NCBI GenBank assembly: GCA_963742535.1
Contig: CAVUMC010000002.1
Location: forward strand, 434,001-498,000
Reading direction: 5' to 3'
DNA length: 64,000 nucleotides
Source of the DNA: VRUE01 sp963742535
Lineage (GTDB): Bacteria; Actinomycetota; Thermoleophilia; Solirubrobacterales; 70-9
Part shown: one piece after another, positions 1 to 8,292 of the stretch
Position numbering within the stretch: the stretch's first letter is position 1
Layout of the letters: every line of letters begins with the position of its first letter
Program-made: the position numbers and the translations under genes
The notes under the pieces: model-generated
Told to the model about the DNA's origin: nothing
The model's database searches: none
The model's input: the letters and a program-made list of their open reading frames with translations, nothing else

Positions 1-1
1 C

Positions 2-133
2 CCCGAGCGACGCGAGGCGATGGGCAAAGCCGCGGCTGAGCGAGCGCTCAACTTCCGTGCCGAGAACGTCCTGCCGCGCTTCGAGGACGCCTACCGGAAC
101 GTCCTCGAGGCCAGCGACAGACAGCCCCGATGA
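2..133 (+). CDS. Glycosyltransferase, C-terminal fragment (runs off left edge)
   Basis: Only the last 43 codons are in the window. They end in RAENVLPRFEDAYRNVLEA plus a short polar tail. A helix of the kind W/F-x-x-x-L-x-x-F-x-x-x-Y at the extreme C-terminus is common in GT4 family (GT-B fold) glycosyltransferases. The stop codon overlaps the ATG of the next gene (ATGA), so the two are translationally coupled in one polysaccharide operon. Family assignment rests on this short tail and on context, so it is tentative. Confidence 0.5.
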   Translation, partial: PERREAMGKAAAERALNFRAENVLPRFEDAYRNVLEASDRQPR

Positions 134-1362
134 AGATCCTGATCGTCGCCCCGATGCCGCCCCAACCGGCCGGGCGGGGAGCGATCCCACTCCTGCTCGA
201 CGCCCAGGTCAGCGGCCTCAGCGAGCGCAACGAAGTCACCATTGTCAGCGCGGTCGGCGAAGAGACCGGCGAAGCCGAGGGTGCCGAGCGACTGCTCGAC
301 TCCGGACTCGACGCGCACTTCGCCGACCGCCGCCTCTCCCGCTCGACCCGCCAGCGCTGGCGGCGGCGGGCGCGGATGGCCGGCGAGTGGGCCTTCGGCG
401 GGCGCCCCTGGCGGGCGATCTGGTTCGCCGACCCCGGCATCCAGGCGATTCTCGACCGGCTGGCCCTGACCCACAGCTTCGACGTCGCCGTGGTCGAGGA
501 CAGCGCGATGTCCACCCTTCGCCTGCCGGCCGGCGTGCCCTCGCTGCTGACCGAGCACGAGGTGCTGCGGCCGCGAGCGCTTGGCTGGCACCCGCAGGGC
601 TCGCCGAGGGACTGGCCCAACTGGGCCTTCAGCGAGCTTGACTACCGTAAGCGGCCGCCCTTCCAGCGCTCAACGTGGAACCGCTTCGACCGCGTCCTAG
701 CCTTTGGCGGTCGCGACGCGGCGGCGATCGGCGAGCTGGCCCCCGAGGTGGCCTCACGGGTGCGGGTCAGCCCCTTCGGCCTCGCGTTGCCGCCGCTTGT
801 CGACCCCGCCGGCGTCGAGCCCGACAGCCTGCTCTTCGTCGGCAACTTCAGCCACCAACCAAACCGCGACGCAGCGCGGTGGCTGGCGAGCGAGATCATG
901 CCGGCGCTGCTCGCTCGTCACCCGACCGCGCGGCTGCGCATCATCGGCAGCGCCCCGACACCGGAGGTGCTGGCGCTGAACGCAGGCGCGGTCGAGGTGA
1001 TCGCCGACGTGCCAAGCATCGAGCCCTACATGGCAGCGGCAGCCGTCGTCCTCGCCCCGGTGCGAACGGGAGGCGGCATGCGGATGAAGGTGCTGGAGGC
1101 GTTGGCCAGCGGCAAGGCCGTGGTGACGACTAGCCGCGGCGCCGAGGGCTTCACCGAGCTCGAGCCCGAACCACCCCTCGTGGTCGCCGACGACGCGGTC
1201 GGGATCGCGGCGGCGACGGCAGCGCTGCTCGCCGATCCCAGCGGCCCACTGGAGCTGGGCCGACGCGCCGCCGAGTTCGCCCGGGCGCACTACAGCCCCG
1301 CTGCTTGGGCGCTGCGGCTGGAGCAGGTCTACGAGGAGGCTCGTGAGCACCCCGCCGCCTGA
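130..1362 (+). CDS. GT4 family glycosyltransferase
   Basis: The 410-residue protein has a GT-B layout. The N-terminal MKILIVAPMPPQPAGRGAIP is a typical first Rossmann strand and loop of GT4 enzymes. The second half carries the nucleotide-sugar binding segment around residues 318-337 (MKVLEALASGKAVVTTSRG), which includes the conserved Glu of the E-x7-E type motif. It probably transfers a sugar from an NDP-donor to a growing surface glycan at the cytoplasmic face of the membrane; donor and acceptor cannot be told. The ATG overlaps the stop of the upstream glycosyltransferase, and the 3' end overlaps the GTG of the next gene by 20 bases, so this lies inside a coupled operon. Length is normal for the family. 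Confidence 0.85.
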   Translation: MKILIVAPMPPQPAGRGAIPLLLDAQVSGLSERNEVTIVSAVGEETGEAEGAERLLDSGLDAHFADRRLSRSTRQRWRRRARMAGEWAFGGRPWRAIWFADPGIQAILDRLALTHSFDVAVVEDSAMSTLRLPAGVPSLLTEHEVLRPRALGWHPQGSPRDWPNWAFSELDYRKRPPFQRSTWNRFDRVLAFGGRDAAAIGELAPEVASRVRVSPFGLALPPLVDPAGVEPDSLLFVGNFSHQPNRDAARWLASEIMPALLARHPTARLRIIGSAPTPEVLALNAGAVEVIADVPSIEPYMAAAAVVLAPVRTGGGMRMKVLEALASGKAVVTTSRGAEGFTELEPEPPLVVADDAVGIAAATAALLADPSGPLELGRRAAEFARAHYSPAAWALRLEQVYEEAREHPAA

Positions 1363-2827
1363 GCCGGAGCTGAACGAGCTGCTGCGTCGGGTCGACTGGC
1401 GCTTCCTGCTCGGTCAGAGGCAGGCCCCGCGGATTCTCGATCGTTGCGGCGAGCCGCTCTCGGGCGCGCTCGAGCTGATCGGCGAGGTGACGACGGGCGG
1501 CGAGGTGGATCTGGTCGTGCTCGGCTTCCCCGATCGCAAGGACCTGCGGGCTGCGGCCAAGTCGCTGCGGCCGGGGGGCGCCGTCGTCTGTCTCTGGCAG
1601 CGGCCGCTGCCGCTGGGAACGCAGCGCGCGCGGACGCTGCTGGAGCGGGCCGGGTTCGGCGACGTCAGCTTCTACTGGCCGGGCCCGCACGGCTCCCCGA
1701 CACCCGAGTTCTGGCTGCCGCTCGACAGCCCCGGCGCGATCGCGCACGTGCACGAGCAGCGCCCGGTTCACTCGCGACAGGAAGCCGCGCAGCGACTCGC
1801 CTGGCGCGGCGCGGTGCGGGCCGGCGCCCTGGCGCCGATCTGCGCGATCGCGCACTCGCCCACCAGCGCGGCCGCGGCGGGCGAAGACGAGGACGCGGTC
1901 GTTGCGGCCCTGCCGGATGCCCGCCACTGGCTGCTGCTCACCGGCGGCAGCGAAAGCGACAACAAGGTCGTCAGCCTGCCCTTTCCCGATCGCGGCGAGC
2001 CGGCGGCGCTCGTCGCCAAGTTCGGCCGGGTCGACAAGGCCGACATAGCGCTCGACCGCGAAGCCGAGGTTCTCAACGACTTGGCGCGCGAGCGGCCCAC
2101 TCTCACCGGGGTGCCGCGACTGCGGGCGAGCGGCAGCAGCGCCGGCGGCCGGGCGGTCCTCCAGGACGCGATGCTCGGCACCACGCTATGGACCGAGATG
2201 CGCCGCCGGGGCTTCGCCTCGCTCGCCCCGGTGCTGACCGAGTGGCTGGTCTCGCTTGCCGGCAGCCCACCCCTGCAGGCGGCGTCAGAGTGGCGGAAGC
2301 AACTGGTCGGCGACCCGATCGAGGAGCTCGAGACCCACCACGGCGGTCTGCTCCCGGAGGGGTTCGCCGAACGGGCGCGGAAAGCGCTCGGTGGCCTCGG
2401 TGCGATGCCGCTGGTCTGGGAGCACCGCGACCTCGGGCCCTGGAACGTGGTGATCCGCGCTGACGGGCCGGCGGCGATCGATTGGGAGGACGCCGAGCCG
2501 CGCGGCCTGCCCGGGCTCGACCTGGTCTATCTGCTCGCCACCTCAGCGCTGCTGATCGAAGGCGCCCTCGATGACATGAGCGATACAGAGCGGATCGTCG
2601 GGACCTACGAGCGCCTGCTCGACACCGGCACCGAGACGGGTCTGGTCGTGGCTCGCTGCTTTGCCACCTACCGCGAGTGCCTCGGCGTCGACGAGGCAGA
2701 TTTCCAGCGCCTGCGCCTGCTCTGCTGGATCGTGCAGGCGCTGATCGCCCTGCGCCGCCAATCCGAGCCGACTTACCTCACCCACCTCATCGCCGAGGAG
2801 CTGCGGCGGCTGGAGGTTGCCCGGTGA
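1343..2827 (+). CDS. Fusion: methyltransferase-like N-terminus plus aminoglycoside-phosphotransferase-like kinase
   Basis: The protein has 494 residues. Residues 1-165 look like the core of a SAM-methyltransferase-type Rossmann domain (LDLVVLGFPDRKDL, then a LRPGG-type turn), but I do not see a clean GxGxG SAM loop, so it may be degenerate. Residues about 190-494 resemble the APH/choline-kinase superfamily: the catalytic loop EHRDLGPWNV (residues 360-369, Brenner motif HxDxxxxN) is followed by AIDWEDAEP near residue 380, which supplies the metal-binding Asp. The likely role is phosphorylation of a sugar, lipid or alcohol group linked to glycan assembly; the substrate is unknown. The GTG start at 1343 is chosen because GAGGAGG sits just upstream, although it lies inside the previous gene. 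Its stop overlaps the next start (GTGA). Confidence 0.7.
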   Translation: MSTPPPEPELNELLRRVDWRFLLGQRQAPRILDRCGEPLSGALELIGEVTTGGEVDLVVLGFPDRKDLRAAAKSLRPGGAVVCLWQRPLPLGTQRARTLLERAGFGDVSFYWPGPHGSPTPEFWLPLDSPGAIAHVHEQRPVHSRQEAAQRLAWRGAVRAGALAPICAIAHSPTSAAAAGEDEDAVVAALPDARHWLLLTGGSESDNKVVSLPFPDRGEPAALVAKFGRVDKADIALDREAEVLNDLARERPTLTGVPRLRASGSSAGGRAVLQDAMLGTTLWTEMRRRGFASLAPVLTEWLVSLAGSPPLQAASEWRKQLVGDPIEELETHHGGLLPEGFAERARKALGGLGAMPLVWEHRDLGPWNVVIRADGPAAIDWEDAEPRGLPGLDLVYLLATSALLIEGALDDMSDTERIVGTYERLLDTGTETGLVVARCFATYRECLGVDEADFQRLRLLCWIVQALIALRRQSEPTYLTHLIAEELRRLEVAR

Positions 2828-3783
2828 CCCCCTCCCCCTCCCTCAGCGTCCTGATCGCCACCCACAACCGGCGCGAGATGCTGACCCGCTGCCTGGCGGC
2901 GCTGGCGGCGCAGACCCAGGACCCGGGCGAGTTCGAGGTGATCGTCGTCGACGACGGCTCCACGGATGGCACCCCAGCGGCACTGGCGGAGCTCTCCACT
3001 CCCTTTGAGCTGCGCACGATCGAGCACGCCAAGGCGGGCAAGCCGGTGGTGCTGAACACGGCGATCGAGGCGGCGCGGGGCGAGACCTGCCTCTTCATCG
3101 ACGACGACGTGATCGCCTCACCCCAGCTCGTCGCCGAGCATTTGGCGGCGCACCGGCGTGAGCTGCGGACGCTGGGGATCGGGGTGTTGGTGCAGCGCGA
3201 GCCGGAGGGTGACGACTGGTACGCCCGCGCCTTCACCAGGGCCTGGAACGAGCACTTCGACGACCTGCGCCGGCGTCCAGCGCGCTGGACCGACTGCTAC
3301 GGCGCCAACTTCTCGGCGCCGCGCTCGACCCTGCGGGAGATCGGCGGCTTCGCCTCCGACGTGCCGACGGTCGAGGACTTCGACATCGCCTACCGCCTCG
3401 ACGGCGCCGGGCTGGCGGCAGCCTTCATTGCCGACGCCACCGCGGTGCACGACGACGAGAAGACGCGGGCGCGAATGCTCGCCGACACCAAGCGGGAGGG
3501 CGCCGCCTACGCCGAGTTCGCCGCCCGCCACCCCGGCACCGCCAGCGAGCTGCTCGACTGGGCGAGTGGAGCGGGTCCGGTCGAGCTGCGGCTGCGCCAG
3601 GGGCTGATCGCACTGCGGATTCCGCCCGGGCCGGTCGCAGCGCTGGGTGCACTGGTGCCGGGCGAGGGGCGCAAGATGATCTGGATGCACTTCGTCAGGC
3701 GTCTGGCGCTGTGGGGTGCGGTTCGCGGCGCGATCAGCCGCCAACGGTGGCATCAGGTCACGCGAGAAGGGGCGTCGCCTTGA
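2824..3783 (+). CDS. GT2 family glycosyltransferase
   Basis: 319 residues, GT-A fold. Residues 5-15 (PSLSVLIATHN) form the first strand, VIVVDDGSTDGTP is the nucleotide-binding loop, and FIDDDV (residues 91-96) is the DxD metal site. VEDFDIAYRL further on is the typical ED acceptor/base segment. It probably adds a sugar to the surface polysaccharide. The GTG start at 2824 overlaps the upstream stop. The first 127 codons are almost identical at DNA level to the start of the next gene (three mismatches over about 380 bp), after which the two diverge abruptly. Its stop overlaps the TTG start of that gene. Confidence 0.88.
   Translation: MTPSPSLSVLIATHNRREMLTRCLAALAAQTQDPGEFEVIVVDDGSTDGTPAALAELSTPFELRTIEHAKAGKPVVLNTAIEAARGETCLFIDDDVIASPQLVAEHLAAHRRELRTLGIGVLVQREPEGDDWYARAFTRAWNEHFDDLRRRPARWTDCYGANFSAPRSTLREIGGFASDVPTVEDFDIAYRLDGAGLAAAFIADATAVHDDEKTRARMLADTKREGAAYAEFAARHPGTASELLDWASGAGPVELRLRQGLIALRIPPGPVAALGALVPGEGRKMIWMHFVRRLALWGAVRGAISRQRWHQVTREGASP
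2826..3205 (+). repeat. 380-bp direct duplication, copy 1
   Basis: This block covers the nucleotide-binding half of the upstream GT2 gene. It recurs 956 bp downstream with three visible mismatches: two near the fifth codon and one that changes Leu to Pro near residue 118. Similarity stops sharply after the codons for QREP. Confidence 0.95.
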
Positions 3784-5420
3784 CCCCCTCCCCCGCGCTC
3801 AGCGTCCTGATCGCCACCCACAACCGGCGCGAGATGCTGACCCGCTGCCTGGCGGCGCTGGCGGCGCAGACCCAGGACCCGGGCGAGTTCGAGGTGATCG
3901 TCGTCGACGACGGCTCCACGGATGGCACCCCAGCGGCACTGGCGGAGCTCTCCACTCCCTTTGAGCTGCGCACGATCGAGCACGCCAAGGCGGGCAAGCC
4001 GGTGGTGCTGAACACGGCGATCGAGGCGGCGCGGGGCGAGACCTGCCTCTTCATCGACGACGACGTGATCGCCTCACCCCAGCTCGTCGCCGAGCATTTG
4101 GCGGCGCACCGGCGTGAGCCGCGGACGCTGGGGATCGGGGTGTTGGTGCAGCGCGAGCCGGGCTCGCATGACCCCTACGCCGAGACCCACGCGCGGCGCT
4201 GGAACGAGCGCTACGAGGGGCTCGCGGACCGGCCCCTGGACTGGACCGATTGCTACGGCGCCAACTTCTCCGCCCCGCGGGCAGCGCTGCAACAGATCGG
4301 TGGCTTCGCCGTCGATCTGCCCGCGGTCGAGGACCTCGAGATCGCCTTCCGCCTCTGCGAAGAAGCGGGCTGCATCTCCAGCTTCTTGCCCGCGGCAACG
4401 GCGCTTCACGACGACGACAAGCCCGGCTCACGCAGCCTCGCTCACGAGGAGCGCTACGGGCACTTCTGCGCCGAGTTCGCCCGCCGCCACCCGGCGACAC
4501 GTTCGCGGCTGCTCGGCTGGATCAACGAGCCCACCCTGCGCGAGGTGGCGCTGCGGCGGGCGCTGATCGCTTTGGGGGTGCCCGCCCGCTGGCTCCTCGC
4601 CGCCGGCCGCCTGATCCCGCCCCGACATCGCGACGTCTGGTTCGGCTTCGTCTCCCGCTTCGCCGTCTGGCGGGGCGTCCGCCGCGGCATGGACCGGGCG
4701 GAATGGGTGGCGATCTCACGCGGGGTGCCGGTGCTGATGTACCACGCCTTCAGCGCCGACGGCGATGGTGAGCGTTTCGTCATGCCCGCCCGCGCCTTCG
4801 CCCGCCAGATGCGACTGCTGGCGCTGCTGCGCTACCGGGTCATCCCGCTCGCCGAGCTGGCGACGGCCCTGCGTGAGGGTCGCCCGCTGCCGCGGCGCGC
4901 GGTCGTGCTGACGATCGACGACGGTTATCGCGACAACGCCGAGGTCGCCCTGCCGATCCTGCGCCGCCGCGGCTTCTCCGCCGACGTCTTCCTGGTCAGC
5001 GAGCGGCTCGACGCCGGCAACGATTGGGACGAGGAGGGGGACGTCGCCGGCCGGCCGACCCTCTCCGCCCAGCAGATCGATCTGATGCGAGCGGCCGGCA
5101 TCCGCTTCGGCGCCCATACCCGCACCCACTGCGCCCTGACCGAGACCGGCGAGGCGGAGCTGGCGGCGGAGCTGCGCGGCTCGCGCGAGGACCTCGAAGC
5201 GAAGCTGGGCGAGGGCGTCGAGACCCTTACCTATCCCTATGGCCTCCACGACGAGCGCGTGGTTGCGGCGACTCGCGAGGCGGGCTTCCGCGCCGCCTGC
5301 ACGATCGAGGCGGTGCCCGCCCGCCCGGGCGATGACCCGCTGCGCATCCCGCGCGTCGAGATCGCCGGCACCGACGCCCCGCTGCGCTTCCTGCGCAAGC
5401 TCTGGATCGGCGGCAACTAG
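3780..5420 (+). CDS. Bifunctional GT2 glycosyltransferase / NodB-type polysaccharide deacetylase
   Basis: The protein has 546 residues. Residues 1-320 are a GT2 domain (SVLIATHN, VVDDGSTDG, FIDDDV, VEDLEIAFRL). Residues 318-546 are a NodB carbohydrate esterase 4 domain: VPVLMYHAF begins the barrel, TIDDGY (378-383) is motif 1 with the catalytic-base and metal Asp, HTRTH (446-450) is the zinc-binding motif 2 and YPYGLHD is motif 3. The pairing suggests that an N-acetylated sugar is added and then de-N-acetylated by one polypeptide. A cytosolic GT2 fused to a usually extracytoplasmic esterase is odd; no signal peptide or clear membrane helix is visible. The TTG at 3780 is chosen because it overlaps the upstream stop and matches the GTG-TCC/CCG context of its paralog. 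The last gene before a short gap. Confidence 0.85.
   Translation: MTPSPALSVLIATHNRREMLTRCLAALAAQTQDPGEFEVIVVDDGSTDGTPAALAELSTPFELRTIEHAKAGKPVVLNTAIEAARGETCLFIDDDVIASPQLVAEHLAAHRREPRTLGIGVLVQREPGSHDPYAETHARRWNERYEGLADRPLDWTDCYGANFSAPRAALQQIGGFAVDLPAVEDLEIAFRLCEEAGCISSFLPAATALHDDDKPGSRSLAHEERYGHFCAEFARRHPATRSRLLGWINEPTLREVALRRALIALGVPARWLLAAGRLIPPRHRDVWFGFVSRFAVWRGVRRGMDRAEWVAISRGVPVLMYHAFSADGDGERFVMPARAFARQMRLLALLRYRVIPLAELATALREGRPLPRRAVVLTIDDGYRDNAEVALPILRRRGFSADVFLVSERLDAGNDWDEEGDVAGRPTLSAQQIDLMRAAGIRFGAHTRTHCALTETGEAELAAELRGSREDLEAKLGEGVETLTYPYGLHDERVVAATREAGFRAACTIEAVPARPGDDPLRIPRVEIAGTDAPLRFLRKLWIGGN
3782..4161 (+). repeat. 380-bp direct duplication, copy 2
   Basis: Second copy of the 380-bp block, offset 956 bp from the first, covering the start of the GT2-NodB gene. 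See copy 1 for mismatches. Confidence 0.95.
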
Positions 5421-5470
5421 CAGTGAGCTCGGTGAACCCTCCAACCGCCGATGTGGTCTTTGGCCGTTTG

Positions 5471-5476
5471 TAGGCT
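5471..5476 (+). promoter_or_regulatory. Candidate leaderless -10 (TAGGCT) for the DegT aminotransferase gene
   Basis: TAGGCT fits the TANNNT consensus and lies exactly six bases before the GTG at 5483, so transcription would begin at or next to the start codon. There is no Shine-Dalgarno sequence in those six bases. Confidence 0.5.
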
Positions 5477-5482
5477 GAATCC

Positions 5483-6739
5483 GTGAGCGACCGGCCGGCC
5501 ATCCTCCGCGGCACGCCCGTGCGTGCCGGCAAGTCCTGGCCTCAGTGGCCGCAGTGGGACGACTCCGAGCGCCAGGGCCTCGCGGGAGTGCTCGAGTCCG
5601 GCGCCTGGTCGAGCGCCCGCGGCGAGCAGGCGACGCTCTGGGCGGGCGAGTTCGCCGCCATGCAAGGCGCCCGCCACGGCTTGGCGCTGACCAATGGCAC
5701 CCACACTCTCGAGGCGGCCCTCGCTGCCTGCGACGTCGGCGAGGGCGACGAGGTGATCGTGCCGGCGCTGACCTTCGTCGCCACCGCGACCGCGGCGCTG
5801 GCGGTGCGGGCGAAGCCGGTCCCGGTCGACGTCGACGCCGAGACGCTCTGCATCGACCCCGTTGCCACCGAGGCGGCGATCGGTGAGCGCACGAAGGCGA
5901 TCGTCCCCGTCCACATCGGCGGCCGCCCCTGCGACATGGATGCCCTCGGCGAGCTCTGCAAGCGCCACGGGCTGGCGATGGTCGAGGACTGCGCCCACGC
6001 CCAGGGCAGCCGCTGGCGCGGGCGCGGCGCCGGCTGCTTCGGCAGCTTTGGCAGCTTCTCTTTCGAGTCGAGCAAGTTGATCACCGCCGGCGAGGGCGGC
6101 GCGCTGATCACCGACGATGAGCGCCTGCGCGCCCGCGCCTGGTCCTACGTCAACTGCGGCCGGGTCGAGGGCGAGCACTGGTATCACCACGCCAGCCTTG
6201 GCTCCAACCTGCGCATGACCGAGTGGCAGGGCGCGGTGCTGCGCGCCCAGACGCAGCGCTTCCCGGCGCAACACGCCAAGCGCGAGGAGAGCGCCCGCCT
6301 GCTCGACGAGGCGCTCGCCGCGGTTCCGGGACTGCACCCCCAGCCCGGTGACGAACGGATCGACAGCCGCGCCTACTACGCCTACATCGTCCACTACGAC
6401 CCCGCCGAATTCGCCGGCCTCTCGCTACAGGGCTTCGAACAGGCACTGGCGGCGGAGGGAATCGAGCTCGGCGTCTCCTACCCCAGCCTCAATCGCCTCG
6501 AGCTTTTCCGTCGGGACTTCGCCGGGTTCGACCTGCCACGTGCCGAGCACGCCAGCGCCAGCACCCTCTGGCTCCATCACTGGATGCTGCTCGCCGAGCC
6601 CGACCAGGTGCTCGACATCGCTCACGCGATGGCGCGGATCCAGGCCCATGCCGGCGATGTCGCCCGGCGCCTGCGGCTACGGGAGACCCCGGCGGGCCGG
6701 CTCGCCGGCGCGCTGAGGCAGCGGCTCGCCCGCGGCTAG
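5483..6739 (+). CDS. DegT/DnrJ/EryC1/StrS family sugar aminotransferase
   Basis: 418 residues, the normal length. ALTNGTHTLEAAL is the PLP phosphate-binding region, EDCAHAQGSRW carries the Asp that contacts the pyridine nitrogen and the following His/Gln region, and FESSKLITAGEGGA holds the PLP Lys at about residue 198. These enzymes transaminate 3- or 4-keto nucleotide sugars with glutamate as donor, giving amino sugars. That fits a locus with two NodB deacetylase domains, since amino sugars are the substrates for acetyl removal. The GTG start is chosen from the conserved N-terminus and the -10 six bases upstream. It converges on the GMC oxidoreductase gene with only two bases between the stops. 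Confidence 0.88.
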   Translation: MSDRPAILRGTPVRAGKSWPQWPQWDDSERQGLAGVLESGAWSSARGEQATLWAGEFAAMQGARHGLALTNGTHTLEAALAACDVGEGDEVIVPALTFVATATAALAVRAKPVPVDVDAETLCIDPVATEAAIGERTKAIVPVHIGGRPCDMDALGELCKRHGLAMVEDCAHAQGSRWRGRGAGCFGSFGSFSFESSKLITAGEGGALITDDERLRARAWSYVNCGRVEGEHWYHHASLGSNLRMTEWQGAVLRAQTQRFPAQHAKREESARLLDEALAAVPGLHPQPGDERIDSRAYYAYIVHYDPAEFAGLSLQGFEQALAAEGIELGVSYPSLNRLELFRRDFAGFDLPRAEHASASTLWLHHWMLLAEPDQVLDIAHAMARIQAHAGDVARRLRLRETPAGRLAGALRQRLARG

Positions 6740-6741
6740 AC

Positions 6742-8280
6742 CTAGAGCTCGCCGGCGCTCATCCGCGCGGCGATGTCGTCGCAGGCCCGTACCGTCAGCG
6801 CCATCATCGTCAGCGTCGGGTTCTGGAAGCCGCCGGAGACGAAGCAGGCGCCGTCGGTGACGTAGAGATTGGGCACGTCCCAGGCCCGGTTGTGGGGGTC
6901 GAGCACGGAGCTCTCGGGATCGGCGCCCATGCGCGCCGTTCCCATCTCGTGGATCGAGAGCCCGGGTGGGGCCGGCTCCAGGTACTCGCGCTCGACCTCG
7001 ATCCCAGCCGCATCGACCATCTCGCGCAGGGCGTGACGCTGGTCCGCAGCCATCTTCGCCTCGTTCTCGCCGTAGCGACAGGCGACGCTGGCGATCGGCA
7101 CTCCCCATGCGTCGGTCCGCTCCGGATCAACCGTGACCTGATTGTCGAACCGGGGCAGGACCTCGCCGAAGGTGCGCATCCAGAAGTGACCCGGCAGTTG
7201 CCGGCCGCGGGCGCGCAGGCGGCCGAGCCGACTCGCGGTCGGCGCGTAGACCTGCAGCTCGACGCCGTAGCCACGCAGGAAGCCGAGCTCCTCGCCCTCC
7301 TCTCCCACGTTGCGAAACGAGGGCAGGAGGCAGCCATTGGTGGACCCCTCACCGAGGGCAACGACAGGCTGTGTCAGGAAGCCGTCAAAGCCGAGCCCGA
7401 AGGTGTGGTCCATCAGGTAGCGGCCAAGCGTGCCGGAGGAGTTGGCCAGGCCCTGGGGATGGGCCGGCGTGAAGGAGTTGAGCAGCAGGCGGGTCGACTC
7501 GATCGTCGAGGCGCAGAGGACCACGGCGCGCGCCTCGACCTCATATTCGACGCCGCTGAGGCGGTCGACGAAAGCGACGCCGCGGGCGCGCGCCTCGTCA
7601 CCGAGCAGCACCCGGCTGACGACCGAATCGGGACGCAGGGTGAGGCGTCCGCTTGCCCGGGCCACGGCCAGGGTGGCGTTACCGCGGGCGAGAGCGATGC
7701 GGGCTCCGGTCACCCGACGTGCCGGCCAGCGGGCTTCGACCGTGGACTTGAAGTGCCGCTCTCCCGGCGAGAGCCGGGGCGTGGAGGCAAAGGAGCCGTC
7801 GGGTATCTGGGACAGGCCCTCGGCGCTGCCGCAGACCCGCATGAAGCGCTCGACCCGGTCGTAGTGGGGCGCCAGGTCGGCATAGGAGATCGGCCAGTCC
7901 TCGCCGGCGCCGTCGCGGCTGGCCGCCTTGAAATCGAGGTCGGACATGCGGGGGCACATCTGGCCCCAGAGATGGAGCCGCCCACCGACCTGACGGCTGC
8001 GAATCCACTCGAACGGCAGCTCGGCCGGATGCGCGTAAGGGTTGTCGACGTCATCAACGAAGAGCTGCGAGGTGGCTTCGTTGAAGGCGTAGCAACGGGA
8101 TTGGACCTGCTGGCGCGGTGCCTCCTCGGGCTGCGGCCCTTCCGCCACTCGCTCGGCGAAGGGCAGCTCCGGCCCCGCCTCCAGCAGCATCACGCTGAGC
8201 CCTTTCTCGGTCAGCTCCTTGGCCGCCCAGCCGCCCGTGGCGCCGGAGCCGACCACGATCGCGTCAAAGCGCTCGGGCAC
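6742..8280 (-). CDS. GMC-family FAD oxidoreductase
   Basis: 512 residues. The N-terminal dinucleotide-binding motif is VVGSGATGGWAAKEL (GxGxxG at residues 11-16). The C-terminus has the GMC signature: IHEMGTARMG, with a His placed for catalysis, and CFVSGGFQNPTLTMMAL with the partner Asn. These enzymes oxidise alcohol groups of sugars, choline or other alcohols. Here it could oxidise a sugar or glycan alcohol, since it is last in a minus-strand operon after deacetylase, Wzm and Wzt. It starts with GTG 12 bases after the Wzt stop. No signal peptide is visible, so the action is probably cytosolic. The substrate is unknown. Confidence 0.82.
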   Translation of the reverse strand: MPERFDAIVVGSGATGGWAAKELTEKGLSVMLLEAGPELPFAERVAEGPQPEEAPRQQVQSRCYAFNEATSQLFVDDVDNPYAHPAELPFEWIRSRQVGGRLHLWGQMCPRMSDLDFKAASRDGAGEDWPISYADLAPHYDRVERFMRVCGSAEGLSQIPDGSFASTPRLSPGERHFKSTVEARWPARRVTGARIALARGNATLAVARASGRLTLRPDSVVSRVLLGDEARARGVAFVDRLSGVEYEVEARAVVLCASTIESTRLLLNSFTPAHPQGLANSSGTLGRYLMDHTFGLGFDGFLTQPVVALGEGSTNGCLLPSFRNVGEEGEELGFLRGYGVELQVYAPTASRLGRLRARGRQLPGHFWMRTFGEVLPRFDNQVTVDPERTDAWGVPIASVACRYGENEAKMAADQRHALREMVDAAGIEVEREYLEPAPPGLSIHEMGTARMGADPESSVLDPHNRAWDVPNLYVTDGACFVSGGFQNPTLTMMALTVRACDDIAARMSAGEL

Positions 8281-8292
8281 GGACGACCCGGC

